From positions 1,798,001 through 1,862,000 of the forward strand of contig NZ_CP062500.1 in the NCBI RefSeq assembly GCF_014879975.1: DNA of 64,000 bases, read 5' to 3'. A model generated the notes under the pieces. The model saw only the letters and a list, made by a program, of their open reading frames with translations. It was not told the origin of the DNA and made no database searches. How positions within the stretch are numbered: the stretch's first letter is position 1; every line of letters begins with the position of its first letter. Below, piece by piece: positions 47,191 to 57,030 of this stretch. This DNA comes from Vibrio bathopelagicus (GTDB lineage: Bacteria; Pseudomonadota; Gammaproteobacteria; Enterobacterales; Vibrionaceae). The position numbers and the translations under genes are program-made.

Positions 47191-47260
47191 AAGTAGACTT
47201 TGCAGTCAATCGTCAGTTTCCGTTTGCCCTAGTCCCACGCTTTTTGATTCAAGTCCTATT

Positions 47261-47298
47261 AAAACCAATGAGTCGTCAATTACTCATTGGTTTTTTCG
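47261..47298 (+). terminator. Terminator at the end of the syp locus
   Basis: AAAACCAATGAGT (47261-47273) pairs with ACTCATTGGTTTT (47282-47294), followed by T's. Confidence 0.87.
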
Positions 47299-47366
47299 AT
47301 CTTAGATACCATTTGATATACGATACCGAACAAATATTCCAACCCTGTATTCGAAGCGCCTTTCCT

Positions 47367-48245
47367 ATGAAAATCGAAGATCTTAAGCTATTCACCACCG
47401 TTGTTGAACTTGGAAGCTTTACAGCCGCAGCCAACGCACTGGACGTTCCTCGAGCGAACGTGAGTAGACGCATTAATGATCTAGAGAAAGCACTCAATAT
47501 GCAGCTTTTCTTTCGTACCACACGCAGTTTGTCGGTGACTAAGTCCGGTGAACTCTATTACAACGAACTGTTGAAAGCCTTGAGCGCGCTTGAAAAGGCC
47601 AATCATATGGCGTCTAACTTGTTGGAAGTACCACATGGTCGCGTAAAGATCGGTCTACTTCCTGAGACCGGTGATATTGTTCAAGCCACCCTATTTAGAT
47701 TTCAAGATCTCTACCCAGAGATTGAACTTGATATACGCAGTATCAGTAACGGTTTTATCGACATGTACCGTCAGGGGTTAGACCTTGCGATGCATGGAGG
47801 TCGATTAAGTGATTCAAATGTCGTGGCTCGTAAGGTCATGGATTTACAGCGTATTTTTGTAGCTAGCCCAGAATACATAGCTAAGTCAGGTAAACCCGCA
47901 ACGCTTGAAGAACTGTCTAGATTTCCGTTTGTCTGTTTCCGCTGGCCAAGTGGCGATGTCGATAAAGAGTGGGAAATATCTAACCAAATCATTAAGGTAG
48001 AACCGTCTATCGTTAGTGACAGTATTGGTTTTGTGAAAGGTGCATCTACCCGTCATCGAGGTATCGCCTTGTTGCCTCAATTGATGGTGAGACAAGAGCT
48101 AAAAGAAGGCTCGCTGATCAACCTGTTCCCTGATCACACCATGCAACAAGAAGAAGCTTGGTTGCTGTATCCACAGCGCAAAGCATTGAGTCATGCCAGT
48201 CAATTATTGATTGATTTCTTATTACAAGAATTACCAAAACTCTAA
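47367..48245 (+). CDS. LysR-family transcriptional regulator of the RND pump
   Basis: 292 residues from the ATG at 47367; the open frame to 47244 crosses the syp terminator. N-terminal winged helix-turn-helix (FTAAANALDVPRANVSRRINDLEKAL) and a substrate-binding-like effector domain (HGRVKIGLLPETGD onward). It sits 99 bases upstream of, and parallel to, an RND operon. The dyad at 48250-48268 is a plausible binding site. Effector is unknown. Confidence 0.9.
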   Translation: MKIEDLKLFTTVVELGSFTAAANALDVPRANVSRRINDLEKALNMQLFFRTTRSLSVTKSGELYYNELLKALSALEKANHMASNLLEVPHGRVKIGLLPETGDIVQATLFRFQDLYPEIELDIRSISNGFIDMYRQGLDLAMHGGRLSDSNVVARKVMDLQRIFVASPEYIAKSGKPATLEELSRFPFVCFRWPSGDVDKEWEISNQIIKVEPSIVSDSIGFVKGASTRHRGIALLPQLMVRQELKEGSLINLFPDHTMQQEEAWLLYPQRKALSHASQLLIDFLLQELPKL

Positions 48246-48249
48246 TTAT

Positions 48250-48268
48250 TGTCACGAATAGTGTGACA
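48250..48268. promoter_or_regulatory. Candidate operator before the RND operon
   Basis: TGTCAC-N7-GTGACA is a perfect 6-bp dyad immediately after the LysR stop codon, of the size and T-N11-A style bound by LysR dimers. Confidence 0.5.
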
Positions 48269-48344
48269 GTGTTATACCGTCAGCACTGATTATCTCTTAG
48301 CATCAACTCGATAGAATTACTCCATCAATATTTAGGAGCAATTC

Positions 48345-49472
48345 ATGATATCCATCTATCGCTATTCCCTACTCGCTGCCACTCTTTTGCCTCTTATCGG
48401 TTGCAATCAGTCTGTCGTCACTGAGCCATCTGTTTCTTCAGAGCCGTCTACTGCTTCTATCAAAGTAACGGAAGCGCGTCCGATTCAAGTCATTCAACTT
48501 GAATCGAAATCTCAACAAGCCAGCAAGAGCTTTACAGGTAAGCTTCAATCAGTTGAAACGGCAGGTGTGGCGTTTCGCGTTCCCGGTACCATTCAAGAGT
48601 TGTTAGTAAAAACCGGCGATAGCGTAAAAAAAGGCCAAGCGATTGCTCAACTAGACCCGCACGATTACCAAGTTGCGTTAGAAGAATTGCAAGCTCGTGC
48701 CTTAGAAGCAAAATCAGCTCACAAACTAGCAAAATCGGAATTGGCTCGAGTAAAACAAGCGATTGCTGACGATGCAATTGCCAACGTCAATCTAGACCGA
48801 GCCATCAGTGGTTACGAGCGAAGTGAAGCTGCAGTTAAAGTGGTTGAGCAAAACATTCGTCGTGCCAAAGACTCAGTTCGTTACACTCGCCTACTTGCTC
48901 CGTTTGATGGCGTGGTTGCCTCTTCTAACTTCGACCAATACGAACAAGTGCTTCCGGGCGTCTCGGTTTTCACCATCCACAAGCCAGAACAGCTTGAAGT
49001 GATTATTGATGTGCCTGAAAACTTGATTCATCAATTTGAAGCTGAGCAACAAGCAAGCATCAGTTGGTACCACGCAAAAACGTCTATTACTGGTCATGCA
49101 GCTGAGATCTCGACACTCCCTCACCCAATCAAACAAACTTATTCGGTGACTTATCGTTTGGATGACTTTGTAAATAGCAACACGGACAGATTGTTGCCAG
49201 GTAAAGCCGTCACCCTCACTACTCAACTAGGCGAAAGCAGTGATAATTTCTGCCTACCTTACTCTTCTATCGTAAACCAATCGGGCGGCGAACAGGTGTT
49301 CACGATTAAGGACTCGCAAGCAACATCCGTTTCTGTACATGTTGCCTCACTCGGTGAAAACACCGCATGTGTCGAATCAGAACTCAACGTTGGTGATTAT
49401 GTGGTTGTGAACGGCGCGCAGTATGTTCAAGAAGGCCAGCATTTCTCTTCAATCCAAGTTAAAGATCTGTAG
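48345..49472 (+). CDS. RND efflux periplasmic adaptor lipoprotein
   Basis: 375 residues. Signal peptide with lipobox LIGC (Cys20), lipoyl-like halves (IQELLVKTGDSVKKGQAIAQLDPHDYQ), an alpha-hairpin (about 100-165), and beta-barrel and membrane-proximal domains. It links the RND pump to the outer-membrane channel. TTTAGGAGCAATTC precedes the ATG. First gene of the three-gene operon. Confidence 0.92.
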   Translation: MISIYRYSLLAATLLPLIGCNQSVVTEPSVSSEPSTASIKVTEARPIQVIQLESKSQQASKSFTGKLQSVETAGVAFRVPGTIQELLVKTGDSVKKGQAIAQLDPHDYQVALEELQARALEAKSAHKLAKSELARVKQAIADDAIANVNLDRAISGYERSEAAVKVVEQNIRRAKDSVRYTRLLAPFDGVVASSNFDQYEQVLPGVSVFTIHKPEQLEVIIDVPENLIHQFEAEQQASISWYHAKTSITGHAAEISTLPHPIKQTYSVTYRLDDFVNSNTDRLLPGKAVTLTTQLGESSDNFCLPYSSIVNQSGGEQVFTIKDSQATSVSVHVASLGENTACVESELNVGDYVVVNGAQYVQEGQHFSSIQVKDL

Positions 49473-49481
49473 GTAAACATC

Positions 49482-52400
49482 ATGAACTTAGCTGACTTCG
49501 CCATAAAGCAACGAACCTTCGTCCTGTTCTTCACCGTGTTGAGTGTAATTGCCGGACTCTACTCTTACTTCGACCTCGGTAAACTTGAAGACCCAAGTTT
49601 CACGATTAAAACTGCCGTCGTGGTAACACTCTACCCTGGCGCATCAGCCGAAGAGGTGGAACAACAAGTCACGGACACAGTTGAAACCAAGCTTCAAGAA
49701 ATGGCTAACCTAAACCGACTGCGCTCTCTTTCTCGTCCAGGTATGTCGATGGTGTTTGTCGACTTAAAAGAATCGCTGAACTCAAAAGAATTACCACAAG
49801 AGTGGGACTTACTGCGTCGTAAAGTATCAGACATGAAAATGCTGTTACCAAGCACGGCACAAATCAGCATCGTGCAAGACGAGTTTTCTGAAGTGTACGG
49901 GATGCTTTTCTCTGTGTACGGCGAAGACGCTTCCCCATCAGAACTTCGTAGCTACGCAGAAGAGTTACAACGTCGCATTAAAACCGTAGACGGCATTAAA
50001 AAAGTGGAGTTGCACGGTGTTCAGCCTCGCGTGGTTCATATCGATATTCCAGACGAGCGTTTGGCGCAATACGGTTTATCGATGGTTCAAGTTTGGAGCC
50101 AATTGAACACACAGAACACCACGTTTGATGCTGGTAAATTCTCTGCAGGTAGCGAGCGTATTCGTGTTCAGCAATCTAGCCAATTCACTTCGCTCGCTGA
50201 TATCAAAAACCTGATGATCAAAGGTGGCGTGAGCAAGTTAGGTACTGGCTTGCTGCGACTTGGCGATATTGCCGATGTCACTATGGGTTATCAAGAACCG
50301 ATGATGACAGAAAACCGTTACAACGGTGTGCCAGCAGTGACACTCGCAATGAGCCCTGTTTCTGGTGTGAACGTGGTATCTCTGGGTGACGACATCAACC
50401 GAATCGTTAACGAGTTCCAAGCGTCACTGCCACTGGGAGTTGAAGTCGCAACCGTTGCTAACCAACCAGAAGAAGTTCAAAAGTCGATAGATAACTTTGT
50501 GACTAACTTGGTTGAGAGTGTGGCAATTGTCTTTGTCGTGCTTGCAGTGTTTATGGGGCTTAAGAGTGCAACCATCGTTGGTAGCAGCCTGATCCTGACC
50601 ATCTTGTTGACCCTGATCTACATGAACTTAGCATCGATTGACCTGCATCGAGTTTCTCTGGGTACATTTATCTTAGCGCTCGGTATGTTGGTAGATAACG
50701 CAATTGTGATTACCGACATGATGATCGCGAAGATCAACAAAGGCATCGACCGCACGGTAGCGGCCATTGATTCTGTCAAAGAGACAGTGACGCCACTGTT
50801 TGGTGCGACCGTTATCGCCATTATGGGTGCGAGTCCAGTTATCTTCTCGCAGACAGACGCCGCTGAATTTGCGAGTTCGGTATTCTTAATCATTGCTTCT
50901 TCGCTGTTGTTGTCTTGGTTCGTCGCAATGACGTTCACCGCATTGATGTGCTGGATGTTCATCAAACCAACCAAACAGAAAACAGACACCAAAGTGAGCT
51001 TGTACTGCAAGAGCGTTAACTGGACAGTCGATAACCCTATGAAAGCGTTGAGTGGCTTGATTCCACTGATCTTAGTGACGGCTTTTGCTATCCCAAGTAT
51101 TGCGGTTAACTTCATTCCACAAGCAGACAGACCGATCTTGTTCCTCGATTATTGGCTACCGAATGGCGCTAAGATTGAACAAACGTCGGAAGACATGAAA
51201 CGCATCGAGGCATGGTTACTTGAACAGCCAGAAGTGGAAAGTATCTCTACTTACGTTGGTGCTGGTGCGCCCCGCTTCTCTGTAACGATTGAGCCAGAAC
51301 CGTTCGACCCAGCTTACGGCCAGATCCTCATCAACGCGACTGACTTCCCGTCATTGAGCCCCTTAATTGCTCGTGGTGACAAATGGTTAACTCAAGAATT
51401 TCCAAACGCAGATCCGCGATTTAGAAGCTTGAAGCTGGCAACCTCAGACAAGTTCAGCGTAGAAGCGCGTTTCTCTGGGCCAGATGTAGACGTTTTACAT
51501 GGATTATCGAACCAAGCGAAAGCCATTTTCCAAGCACATCCAGATACCAAGTACGTGCGTGATGACTGGCGTCAAAAGAGCAAAGTGTTAGAGCCGATCA
51601 TCAATCAAGACAAGATTCGCCTTGCAGGTATTAACCGTGCTGACATCGCCTTTGCGATGAAGCGTGCGTCTGAAGGCATGCCTTTGGGTCGTATGAATCT
51701 AAACGATGAACTGGTCACCATTCAATTACGTGGTACTGAAAACTCGATCGAATCACTAGAAACATTACCCGTACGCTCGTTGCTTGGCTTACATAGCGTG
51801 CCACTGGGTCAAGTTGTCGATGGATTTGAACTGACCAGCGAGGAGGCCATGATTTGGCGTCGTGACCGCGTGAAAACCATCACAGCGCAAGCCGATGTTG
51901 GTCGTTACACCACGCCAGCTGCGGTAAGAAACTCAGTGATTGATGATATTGAAGCTATCGTACTTCCACCGGGTTACAGCCTTGAATGGGGTGGCGAATA
52001 CTACGACGAACACAAAGCCGTCAGTGATATTCTCAAGCAACTGCCAAAAGCGATCTTGTTAATGGTCATCATCTTGGTCGCGATGTTTAACGGTTTCAAA
52101 CAACCCGTCATCATCTTCACTACCCTGCCGTTGGCAGCAACAGGTGCCACATTCAGCTTGTTGTTATTGGATAAACCTTTCGGCTTTATGGCGTTGATTG
52201 GTGCAGTAACTCTAACGGGCATGATCATCAAAAACGGTATTGTCTTGATGGACCAAATAGAACTTGAACGCAAGGATGGCCGCTCATTGTCGGAGGCGAT
52301 CAAAGAAGCCACGGTAAACCGTACTATGGCGATCTCTATGGGAGCACTAACCACCGCACTCGGCATGATCCCACTACTTACGGATCTCCTGTTCGACCAA

Positions 52401-52595
52401 ATGGCCGCAACCATTATCGGTGGTTTGGCTGCTGCAACCGTGCTGTCTCTGTTCGTTATGCCTGCGTTGTACAAATTGTTCTATCGTGCGGAAGAGACTA
52501 CAAGCATATCTGACGCGATTAAAGACGCCGTTGTCGTACTTGATGCAGCGCCGAGTGGTACTGCACATAATCAACAATCTAACATCACTCAATAA
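49482..52595 (+). CDS. RND efflux pump, inner-membrane transporter
   Basis: 1037 residues, the normal AcrB-family length, with 12 membrane helices and two large periplasmic loops. N-terminus MNLADFAIKQRTF; proton-relay helix 4 contains LGMLVDNAIVI (Asp-Asn in place of the classic Asp-Asp); later GAVTLTGMIIKNGIVLMDQI. This Asn variant occurs in a separate branch of HAE-type pumps. Substrates cannot be read from sequence. Confidence 0.93.
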   Translation: MNLADFAIKQRTFVLFFTVLSVIAGLYSYFDLGKLEDPSFTIKTAVVVTLYPGASAEEVEQQVTDTVETKLQEMANLNRLRSLSRPGMSMVFVDLKESLNSKELPQEWDLLRRKVSDMKMLLPSTAQISIVQDEFSEVYGMLFSVYGEDASPSELRSYAEELQRRIKTVDGIKKVELHGVQPRVVHIDIPDERLAQYGLSMVQVWSQLNTQNTTFDAGKFSAGSERIRVQQSSQFTSLADIKNLMIKGGVSKLGTGLLRLGDIADVTMGYQEPMMTENRYNGVPAVTLAMSPVSGVNVVSLGDDINRIVNEFQASLPLGVEVATVANQPEEVQKSIDNFVTNLVESVAIVFVVLAVFMGLKSATIVGSSLILTILLTLIYMNLASIDLHRVSLGTFILALGMLVDNAIVITDMMIAKINKGIDRTVAAIDSVKETVTPLFGATVIAIMGASPVIFSQTDAAEFASSVFLIIASSLLLSWFVAMTFTALMCWMFIKPTKQKTDTKVSLYCKSVNWTVDNPMKALSGLIPLILVTAFAIPSIAVNFIPQADRPILFLDYWLPNGAKIEQTSEDMKRIEAWLLEQPEVESISTYVGAGAPRFSVTIEPEPFDPAYGQILINATDFPSLSPLIARGDKWLTQEFPNADPRFRSLKLATSDKFSVEARFSGPDVDVLHGLSNQAKAIFQAHPDTKYVRDDWRQKSKVLEPIINQDKIRLAGINRADIAFAMKRASEGMPLGRMNLNDELVTIQLRGTENSIESLETLPVRSLLGLHSVPLGQVVDGFELTSEEAMIWRRDRVKTITAQADVGRYTTPAAVRNSVIDDIEAIVLPPGYSLEWGGEYYDEHKAVSDILKQLPKAILLMVIILVAMFNGFKQPVIIFTTLPLAATGATFSLLLLDKPFGFMALIGAVTLTGMIIKNGIVLMDQIELERKDGRSLSEAIKEATVNRTMAISMGALTTALGMIPLLTDLLFDQMAATIIGGLAAATVLSLFVMPALYKLFYRAEETTSISDAIKDAVVVLDAAPSGTAHNQQSNITQ

Positions 52596-52607
52596 GGAGC
52601 AATAAAC

Positions 52608-54080
52608 ATGTATCTATTACCTAGATTTAAAGTGGCTCCTATTGCCCTAGCCTTGTTACTGACCGGTTGTGCGGTCGGCCCTGACTACGAAGAGCCGCAA
52701 ACCACCATGGCAGAAACCTTCTTGTACAGCCAAGATGATGAGAACCAACAGGAGACAAACCAACAGCACAATCATTGGTGGACTCAGTTCAATGACCCAA
52801 CGCTTAACCAGTTAGTCGCAGACGTTCAAAGCCAAAACATCTCACTCAAATTGGCTGCCGAACGAATCAACATGGCCAACTCGTACAAGAGTGTCGTTGA
52901 ATCTTTCAAAGTTCCGACAGTGAATGTGGGCGGTGGTTACTACAACTATCAATTGAGTGAGAACGACTCCCTACTCGGCCCTGTATTCGGCGCATCTGAT
53001 GCCGTTCAATCGGCAACTGGCATGTCATTACTTGATGCACAACACGATGGCGGTTTCTTAGGCGCGAGTATCGCATGGGAAATGGACTTGTTTGGACGTA
53101 TCGACAGACAATCTAATGCGGCAACGATTCGAGTAGAACAAGCCGAGATATTCAAATCAGGTATGAATACACTGATCACCGCAGACGTGATTCACAATTA
53201 CCTGCAATATCGAGGCGCTCAAGAACGCAAAGCGATTGCGATAGGTAACATTGAAGACCAACAACGCACACTTGAACTGGTGACCAAAGTGGTTCGCAGT
53301 GGTTATGGCTCTGAGTTAGACCTTGCACAAGCCAAAGCAATGCTTGCAGCCACAGAGTCGATTGTTCCGCAGCTAGAAATAGCCGAACAAGTTCACAAGC
53401 AGCGTATGGCTGTGTTGTTGGGTGAGTCACTAGCCAACATCAACCAACGTCTAGCGAGCGAATTTACTTTGCCACGAATGAATGATGTTATCCCAACAGG
53501 ATTGCCTTCTGACTTGTTGGAACAACGCCCAGACATCCGTATCGCAGAACGCGAAATGGCTGCGATTAATGAAGAGCTTGGCGCAAGCATTGCCAATCGT
53601 TATCCAAAGTTCTTCCTAACGGGCACACCAGGCGTTACGGCTGGAAGCTTTGATGACCTTTTCAGCAGCGACTCATTTGGTTGGGCAGCGTCTGCGGGTA
53701 TCAGTTGGAATGTATTTGATGGTGGAAGAGGTGAAGCCATGGTCGAGATGAACGAAGCAAGGTTTCGCTCGGCAGCACTCAACTACCAACATTCGGTAGA
53801 CAGCGCATTCGCAGAAGTAGATTCAAGCTTGTTTGCTTATGGTCGTAGCCAAGAAAACCAAAAACGGATTGATGAAGCAACAGACGCGGTCGATAACGCA
53901 GTGAGCAAAGCCAAATCGTTGTATAAAGCTGGTTTAGTGGATTACTTGTCGGTGCTCGATGCACAAAGACAACAAAAGATGATGCAAGACCGCCAAGTAG
54001 CCGCCAAACTACAAACCGCCAACACTACTATCGCTGTTTATAAAGCCTTAGGGGGAGATTGGAAAGTAAAACAGGAATAA
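52608..54080 (+). CDS. RND efflux outer-membrane lipoprotein (OprM/NodT family)
   Basis: 490 residues. Lipobox LLTGC (Cys21), CAVGPDYEEPQ start, two TolC-type repeats with long helices (LNQLVADVQSQNISLKLAAERI; RQQKMMQDRQVAAKL), and LLEQRPDIRIAEREMAA. It forms the trimeric exit duct. AAGGAGCAATAAAC precedes the ATG. Last gene of the operon. Confidence 0.93.
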   Translation: MYLLPRFKVAPIALALLLTGCAVGPDYEEPQTTMAETFLYSQDDENQQETNQQHNHWWTQFNDPTLNQLVADVQSQNISLKLAAERINMANSYKSVVESFKVPTVNVGGGYYNYQLSENDSLLGPVFGASDAVQSATGMSLLDAQHDGGFLGASIAWEMDLFGRIDRQSNAATIRVEQAEIFKSGMNTLITADVIHNYLQYRGAQERKAIAIGNIEDQQRTLELVTKVVRSGYGSELDLAQAKAMLAATESIVPQLEIAEQVHKQRMAVLLGESLANINQRLASEFTLPRMNDVIPTGLPSDLLEQRPDIRIAEREMAAINEELGASIANRYPKFFLTGTPGVTAGSFDDLFSSDSFGWAASAGISWNVFDGGRGEAMVEMNEARFRSAALNYQHSVDSAFAEVDSSLFAYGRSQENQKRIDEATDAVDNAVSKAKSLYKAGLVDYLSVLDAQRQQKMMQDRQVAAKLQTANTTIAVYKALGGDWKVKQE

Positions 54081-54168
54081 GATGCAGTGCCAGAAACGGG
54101 GAAACTTGCTTCCATCAACTGATACAAACACGCTCTAATGTACTAGCAACCGGCTAATACAAATCACT

Positions 54169-54207
54169 TAGCAAAATACCGCCGATATCCACGGAGGTAT
54201 TTTGCTA
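54169..54207. terminator. Hairpin terminator after the RND operon
   Basis: TAGCAAAATACC (54169-54180) and GGTATTTTGCTA (54196-54207) form a perfect 12-bp stem rich in A/T, usable from either side. Confidence 0.7.
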
Positions 54208-54286
54208 TATTCGTCCATATTGAATGTTGGCAAACATCCGTGACCATCTGCTTATTAGAAACCTTTTGTTAGATAGAGAGTTATCG

Positions 54287-54664
54287 CTATAGATCTTGCT
54301 CTATCACTTCCAACATAAACTTGTTTGGGTGTGGCCAAACCTCATATTCAGCTTTATCAAATTCTAAGAATTCAATGAGGTCTCGACCTTCCAATACAAA
54401 CGCAACAGTCACACCCGGTGCCGGGCTTGTCGGCTCCAAAATAACATTCCTACCCTGAATTGCGTCTTTCAAACTCTCTACAACATAACCAATATGTGGC
54501 TGCGTCTTTATCACTTCAGGTAATGAGCTGTCTTCATCAAAGTTCATCCACTCCATTGCGTAAGGTGTTTCAAAATACCCAGTAGCATGCATCTTCAATG
54601 CGGCATCATGAGTATCCTCCGGAAGGCAACTACTTGTTGGGATTCCGACATGGTGAAACGTCAT
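54287..54664 (-). CDS. VOC (glyoxalase/dioxygenase-fold) family protein
   Basis: 125 residues from the ATG at 54664 (FHHVGIPTS start typical of the fold); an ATG nine codons upstream is the alternative. Single VOC domain with metal-ligand candidates His in HHVGIP, His in HIGYVV and Glu in IEFLEF. Substrate is unknown. It stands alone between the RND operon and the integron's distal flank. Confidence 0.75.
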   Translation of the reverse strand: MTFHHVGIPTSSCLPEDTHDAALKMHATGYFETPYAMEWMNFDEDSSLPEVIKTQPHIGYVVESLKDAIQGRNVILEPTSPAPGVTVAFVLEGRDLIEFLEFDKAEYEVWPHPNKFMLEVIEQDL

Positions 54665-54890
54665 TTTTTGGTGTCTTTTACTTGCTTTCATCTTTTGCCA
54701 ATTGTATCGATAAAGAGGTCAGAGGTTCCTCACAATTGATAAGAGATACAAGTAATTGAACCTCAATTAGACTCAATAATACGTAAACCACGATTTGGGT
54801 ATGGTTATGTGCTCAGGGGGCTTGTTACGTAATTAAACTATACTTGATGAGATGTTTTTAACATTTGCTCATAACTAGAGGATCATTTCT

Positions 54891-55430
54891 ATGAAACTGA
54901 ACACTCGCCTTATGACAGTATTTGCAATCACTATCACTTATAGTTTTAGCGGATATACTGCCGAAAAGTCGCAATCTCTATTAGAAGATGCGCTTAGTGC
55001 CGCGCCTCCTACATTGCGTGACACTGTTACTGTTTTAGACTGGGATCAAAATGTCCTGCAAGAAGGAACGAGTAACTACACATGCTTTCCAACCCCACCC
55101 CAACTCACGGGAAAAGCACCTATGTGTATGGATGGCCCATGGATGGATTGGGCGAAAGCCTGGATGAACAAAGAACCATTCCAAGCGAAAGCCATCGGGA
55201 TATCTTACATGCTCGCTGGTGATGAGGGGGCTAGTAATATAGACCCGTACGCTGAGGGGCCAACCGATGATAATGACTGGGTCGTAGAAGGCCCACATCT
55301 AATGATCATTACCCCTGATGTTACACTATTGGATTCATTGCCTACGGATCCAAGCCTTGGAGGCCCATATGTTATGTGGAAAGGGACTCCATACGTACAC
55401 ATCATGATACCCGTAGGAGCCAGAAAATAG
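54891..55430 (+). CDS. Secreted protein of unknown function
   Basis: 179 residues. N-terminal signal peptide (1-24), two cysteines around 62-80 (NYTCFP, APMCMDGPWMDW) that could form a disulfide, and a C-terminal part with WVVEGPHLMIITPD, GPYVMWKGTPYVHIMIPVG. AGAGGATCATTTCT precedes the ATG. I do not recognise a characterised family; it looks like a conserved periplasmic protein. Confidence 0.75.
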   Translation: MKLNTRLMTVFAITITYSFSGYTAEKSQSLLEDALSAAPPTLRDTVTVLDWDQNVLQEGTSNYTCFPTPPQLTGKAPMCMDGPWMDWAKAWMNKEPFQAKAIGISYMLAGDEGASNIDPYAEGPTDDNDWVVEGPHLMIITPDVTLLDSLPTDPSLGGPYVMWKGTPYVHIMIPVGARK

Positions 55431-55513
55431 TCCGTTGTAAGGCATCGTGCAGTGGTGCCTTATTACATCTCACAGTGCTTATCGTGCTTCTTTATTCACA
55501 AAACTCTCCGGCT

Positions 55514-56038
55514 TTAGAGAATAAATGTTGTTTTAACGGGAGGGGGCGACTTGAGTGTTTGCTGAACAACGCAACATGCTTTCGCTGCAGTTTGGAGGCG
55601 TTCTAACTGTTTTGAATCCGTCCCTTCTTTTACCTTCATTTTCACTTCACAGGTCATATTTTGAAAGCCTACCGGGACTAGCCTATCCATCATCAGGGCC
55701 CCTCGAACATCTGCAGTAGCTGTCACGTTGACCTCTAATTCTACCAGTTCAATACCCATCAAGTTGGCAACCATACGAATAGAGGAATCTTGGCAAGCTG
55801 CTAATGCAGCACATAGTATATCTCCGGGCGTAGGAGCGTCATGCTTACCTCCAACTGCAGCATGAACACCTACGGGCACCGAAACACCGCAGCCGTCCAT
55901 AGGTTCAACGATTGAATGATAAGGTTCAGAGGCATTTCCGCCTGAAGTTTTAGCGTGGTCCGTAACCATAGCCAAGCTTGGTTTTTCGACATAGCTTTCT
56001 TTAAGAGGTTTTTGCGCTTCAAATACAATTGACTTCAT
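55514..56038 (-). CDS. OsmC/Ohr-family protein
   Basis: 174 residues with the OsmC fold. The first conserved Cys lies in DILCAALAACQDSSIRM and the second in AKACCVVQQTLK. Members reduce organic hydroperoxides through this Cys pair; an extra Cys beside each is present. There is no attC at its 3' side, so it marks the chromosomal flank or an immobilised last cassette of the integron. Confidence 0.85.
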   Translation of the reverse strand: MKSIVFEAQKPLKESYVEKPSLAMVTDHAKTSGGNASEPYHSIVEPMDGCGVSVPVGVHAAVGGKHDAPTPGDILCAALAACQDSSIRMVANLMGIELVELEVNVTATADVRGALMMDRLVPVGFQNMTCEVKMKVKEGTDSKQLERLQTAAKACCVVQQTLKSPPPVKTTFIL

Positions 56039-56069
56039 AATGAGATCCTCTGTGATCAGTTAAAGTGGC

Positions 56070-56180
56070 TAACGCACAGTTAAGCAATATAACAACGCAA
56101 ATCTGAACCTAAACCAATCACCACAGAACTATTTAGCTACAAATGTCATGAGTTGACTGTCAACTTGAATTGTTTGCTAT
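56070..56180 (-). repeat. Degenerate attC (distal end)
   Basis: TAACGCACAGTTAAGC at one end and AATTGTTTGCTAT at the other; the terminal box carries extra bases, so recombination is probably lost. Confidence 0.6.
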
Positions 56181-56570
56181 ACATTACCGCAATCGACTTG
56201 GATGAAATAACATCCACCCTTCAGGGTAAAGCTTAGACAAAACCTGCAATAACAACCAAACCATTTACTTTAATCTTCGCGCAATAACCAGATACTCAAT
56301 TATCCTAAGCTCGTCGCTGCTTCATATTCATGTTAGCTAAGTTAGCTTCGACCATTCCTATTGAACACCACGTGCTGGAAGTTACTCTCGAACAGCGCTC
56401 CCACTTACCTAACCCATAACGCTATAAACATTAAAGTTGGTTCGAACTAAAAATACCAAACATAGGAATCGGTTCTGGACGCTTTGTCATACGGTTACTT
56501 GAACCTAATCAACAAATTAATTTTCGGGTCGACATATTATGGATATTCATAACAATGAGGGAGATTGGTA
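56181..56570. other. Decayed cassette remnant with attC relic
   Basis: No gene. An attC-like relic is at about 56363-56490 (AAAATACCAAACATAGGAATC... ending CGCTTTGTCAT, compared with AAAATGCCGAGCGTTGGGAATC... CGCTTTGTTAT in intact sites). Confidence 0.55.
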
Positions 56571-56867
56571 ATGGCAGAAGCACTTGTACACATACTGCTA
56601 ATTGGGGGTAGCCAATTAGCTTATCGAGTTGGTCACTTACTGATTATTATTTTTACTTTAGGTAAGATTTCTATAGAGCCCTTGCCAAAAAACTACTCAG
56701 CCCACTTCGTACAAGCAGTCGATGGCAACAAAATAGTCCGTGTCGACAATTATTCAGATTACGTCATATCACATGAGAAAGCTGTTATTGCGGGCTACGT
56801 CGTAATATTGTCTGGGCTCGGCGCCATTTTGTTCGTTTTTCGAGATTACTTTATAGCCTCAATTTAG
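56571..56867 (+). CDS. Small membrane protein, cassette gene on opposite strand
   Basis: 98 residues from the ATG at 56571, with AGGGAGA ahead. Two membrane helices (about 5-30 and 73-92) flank a short soluble loop. Orientation is opposite to most cassettes, so it needs its own promoter. No family recognised. Confidence 0.65.
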   Translation: MAEALVHILLIGGSQLAYRVGHLLIIIFTLGKISIEPLPKNYSAHFVQAVDGNKIVRVDNYSDYVISHEKAVIAGYVVILSGLGAILFVFRDYFIASI

Positions 56868-56877
56868 CCTCATCACG

Positions 56878-56995
56878 CAACACCTCGTTAAGTAAGCAAC
56901 GCCACCAACCAACTTAAACCATTGTGAAGTAAGAACTGAAGCTGATTCACATTAAAAATGCCAAGTATTAGGAATCACTCTGAAGTGCTTTGTAT
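56878..56995 (-). repeat. Degenerate attC
   Basis: AACACCTCGTTAAGTAAGCAACGCC at the left and AATGCCAAGTATTAGGAATCACTC...CTTTGTAT at the right; both recombination boxes are altered. Confidence 0.65.
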
Positions 56996-57030
56996 GAATA
57001 GCAAGAGCTCCAATTGGGCAAAGTGAGCCT

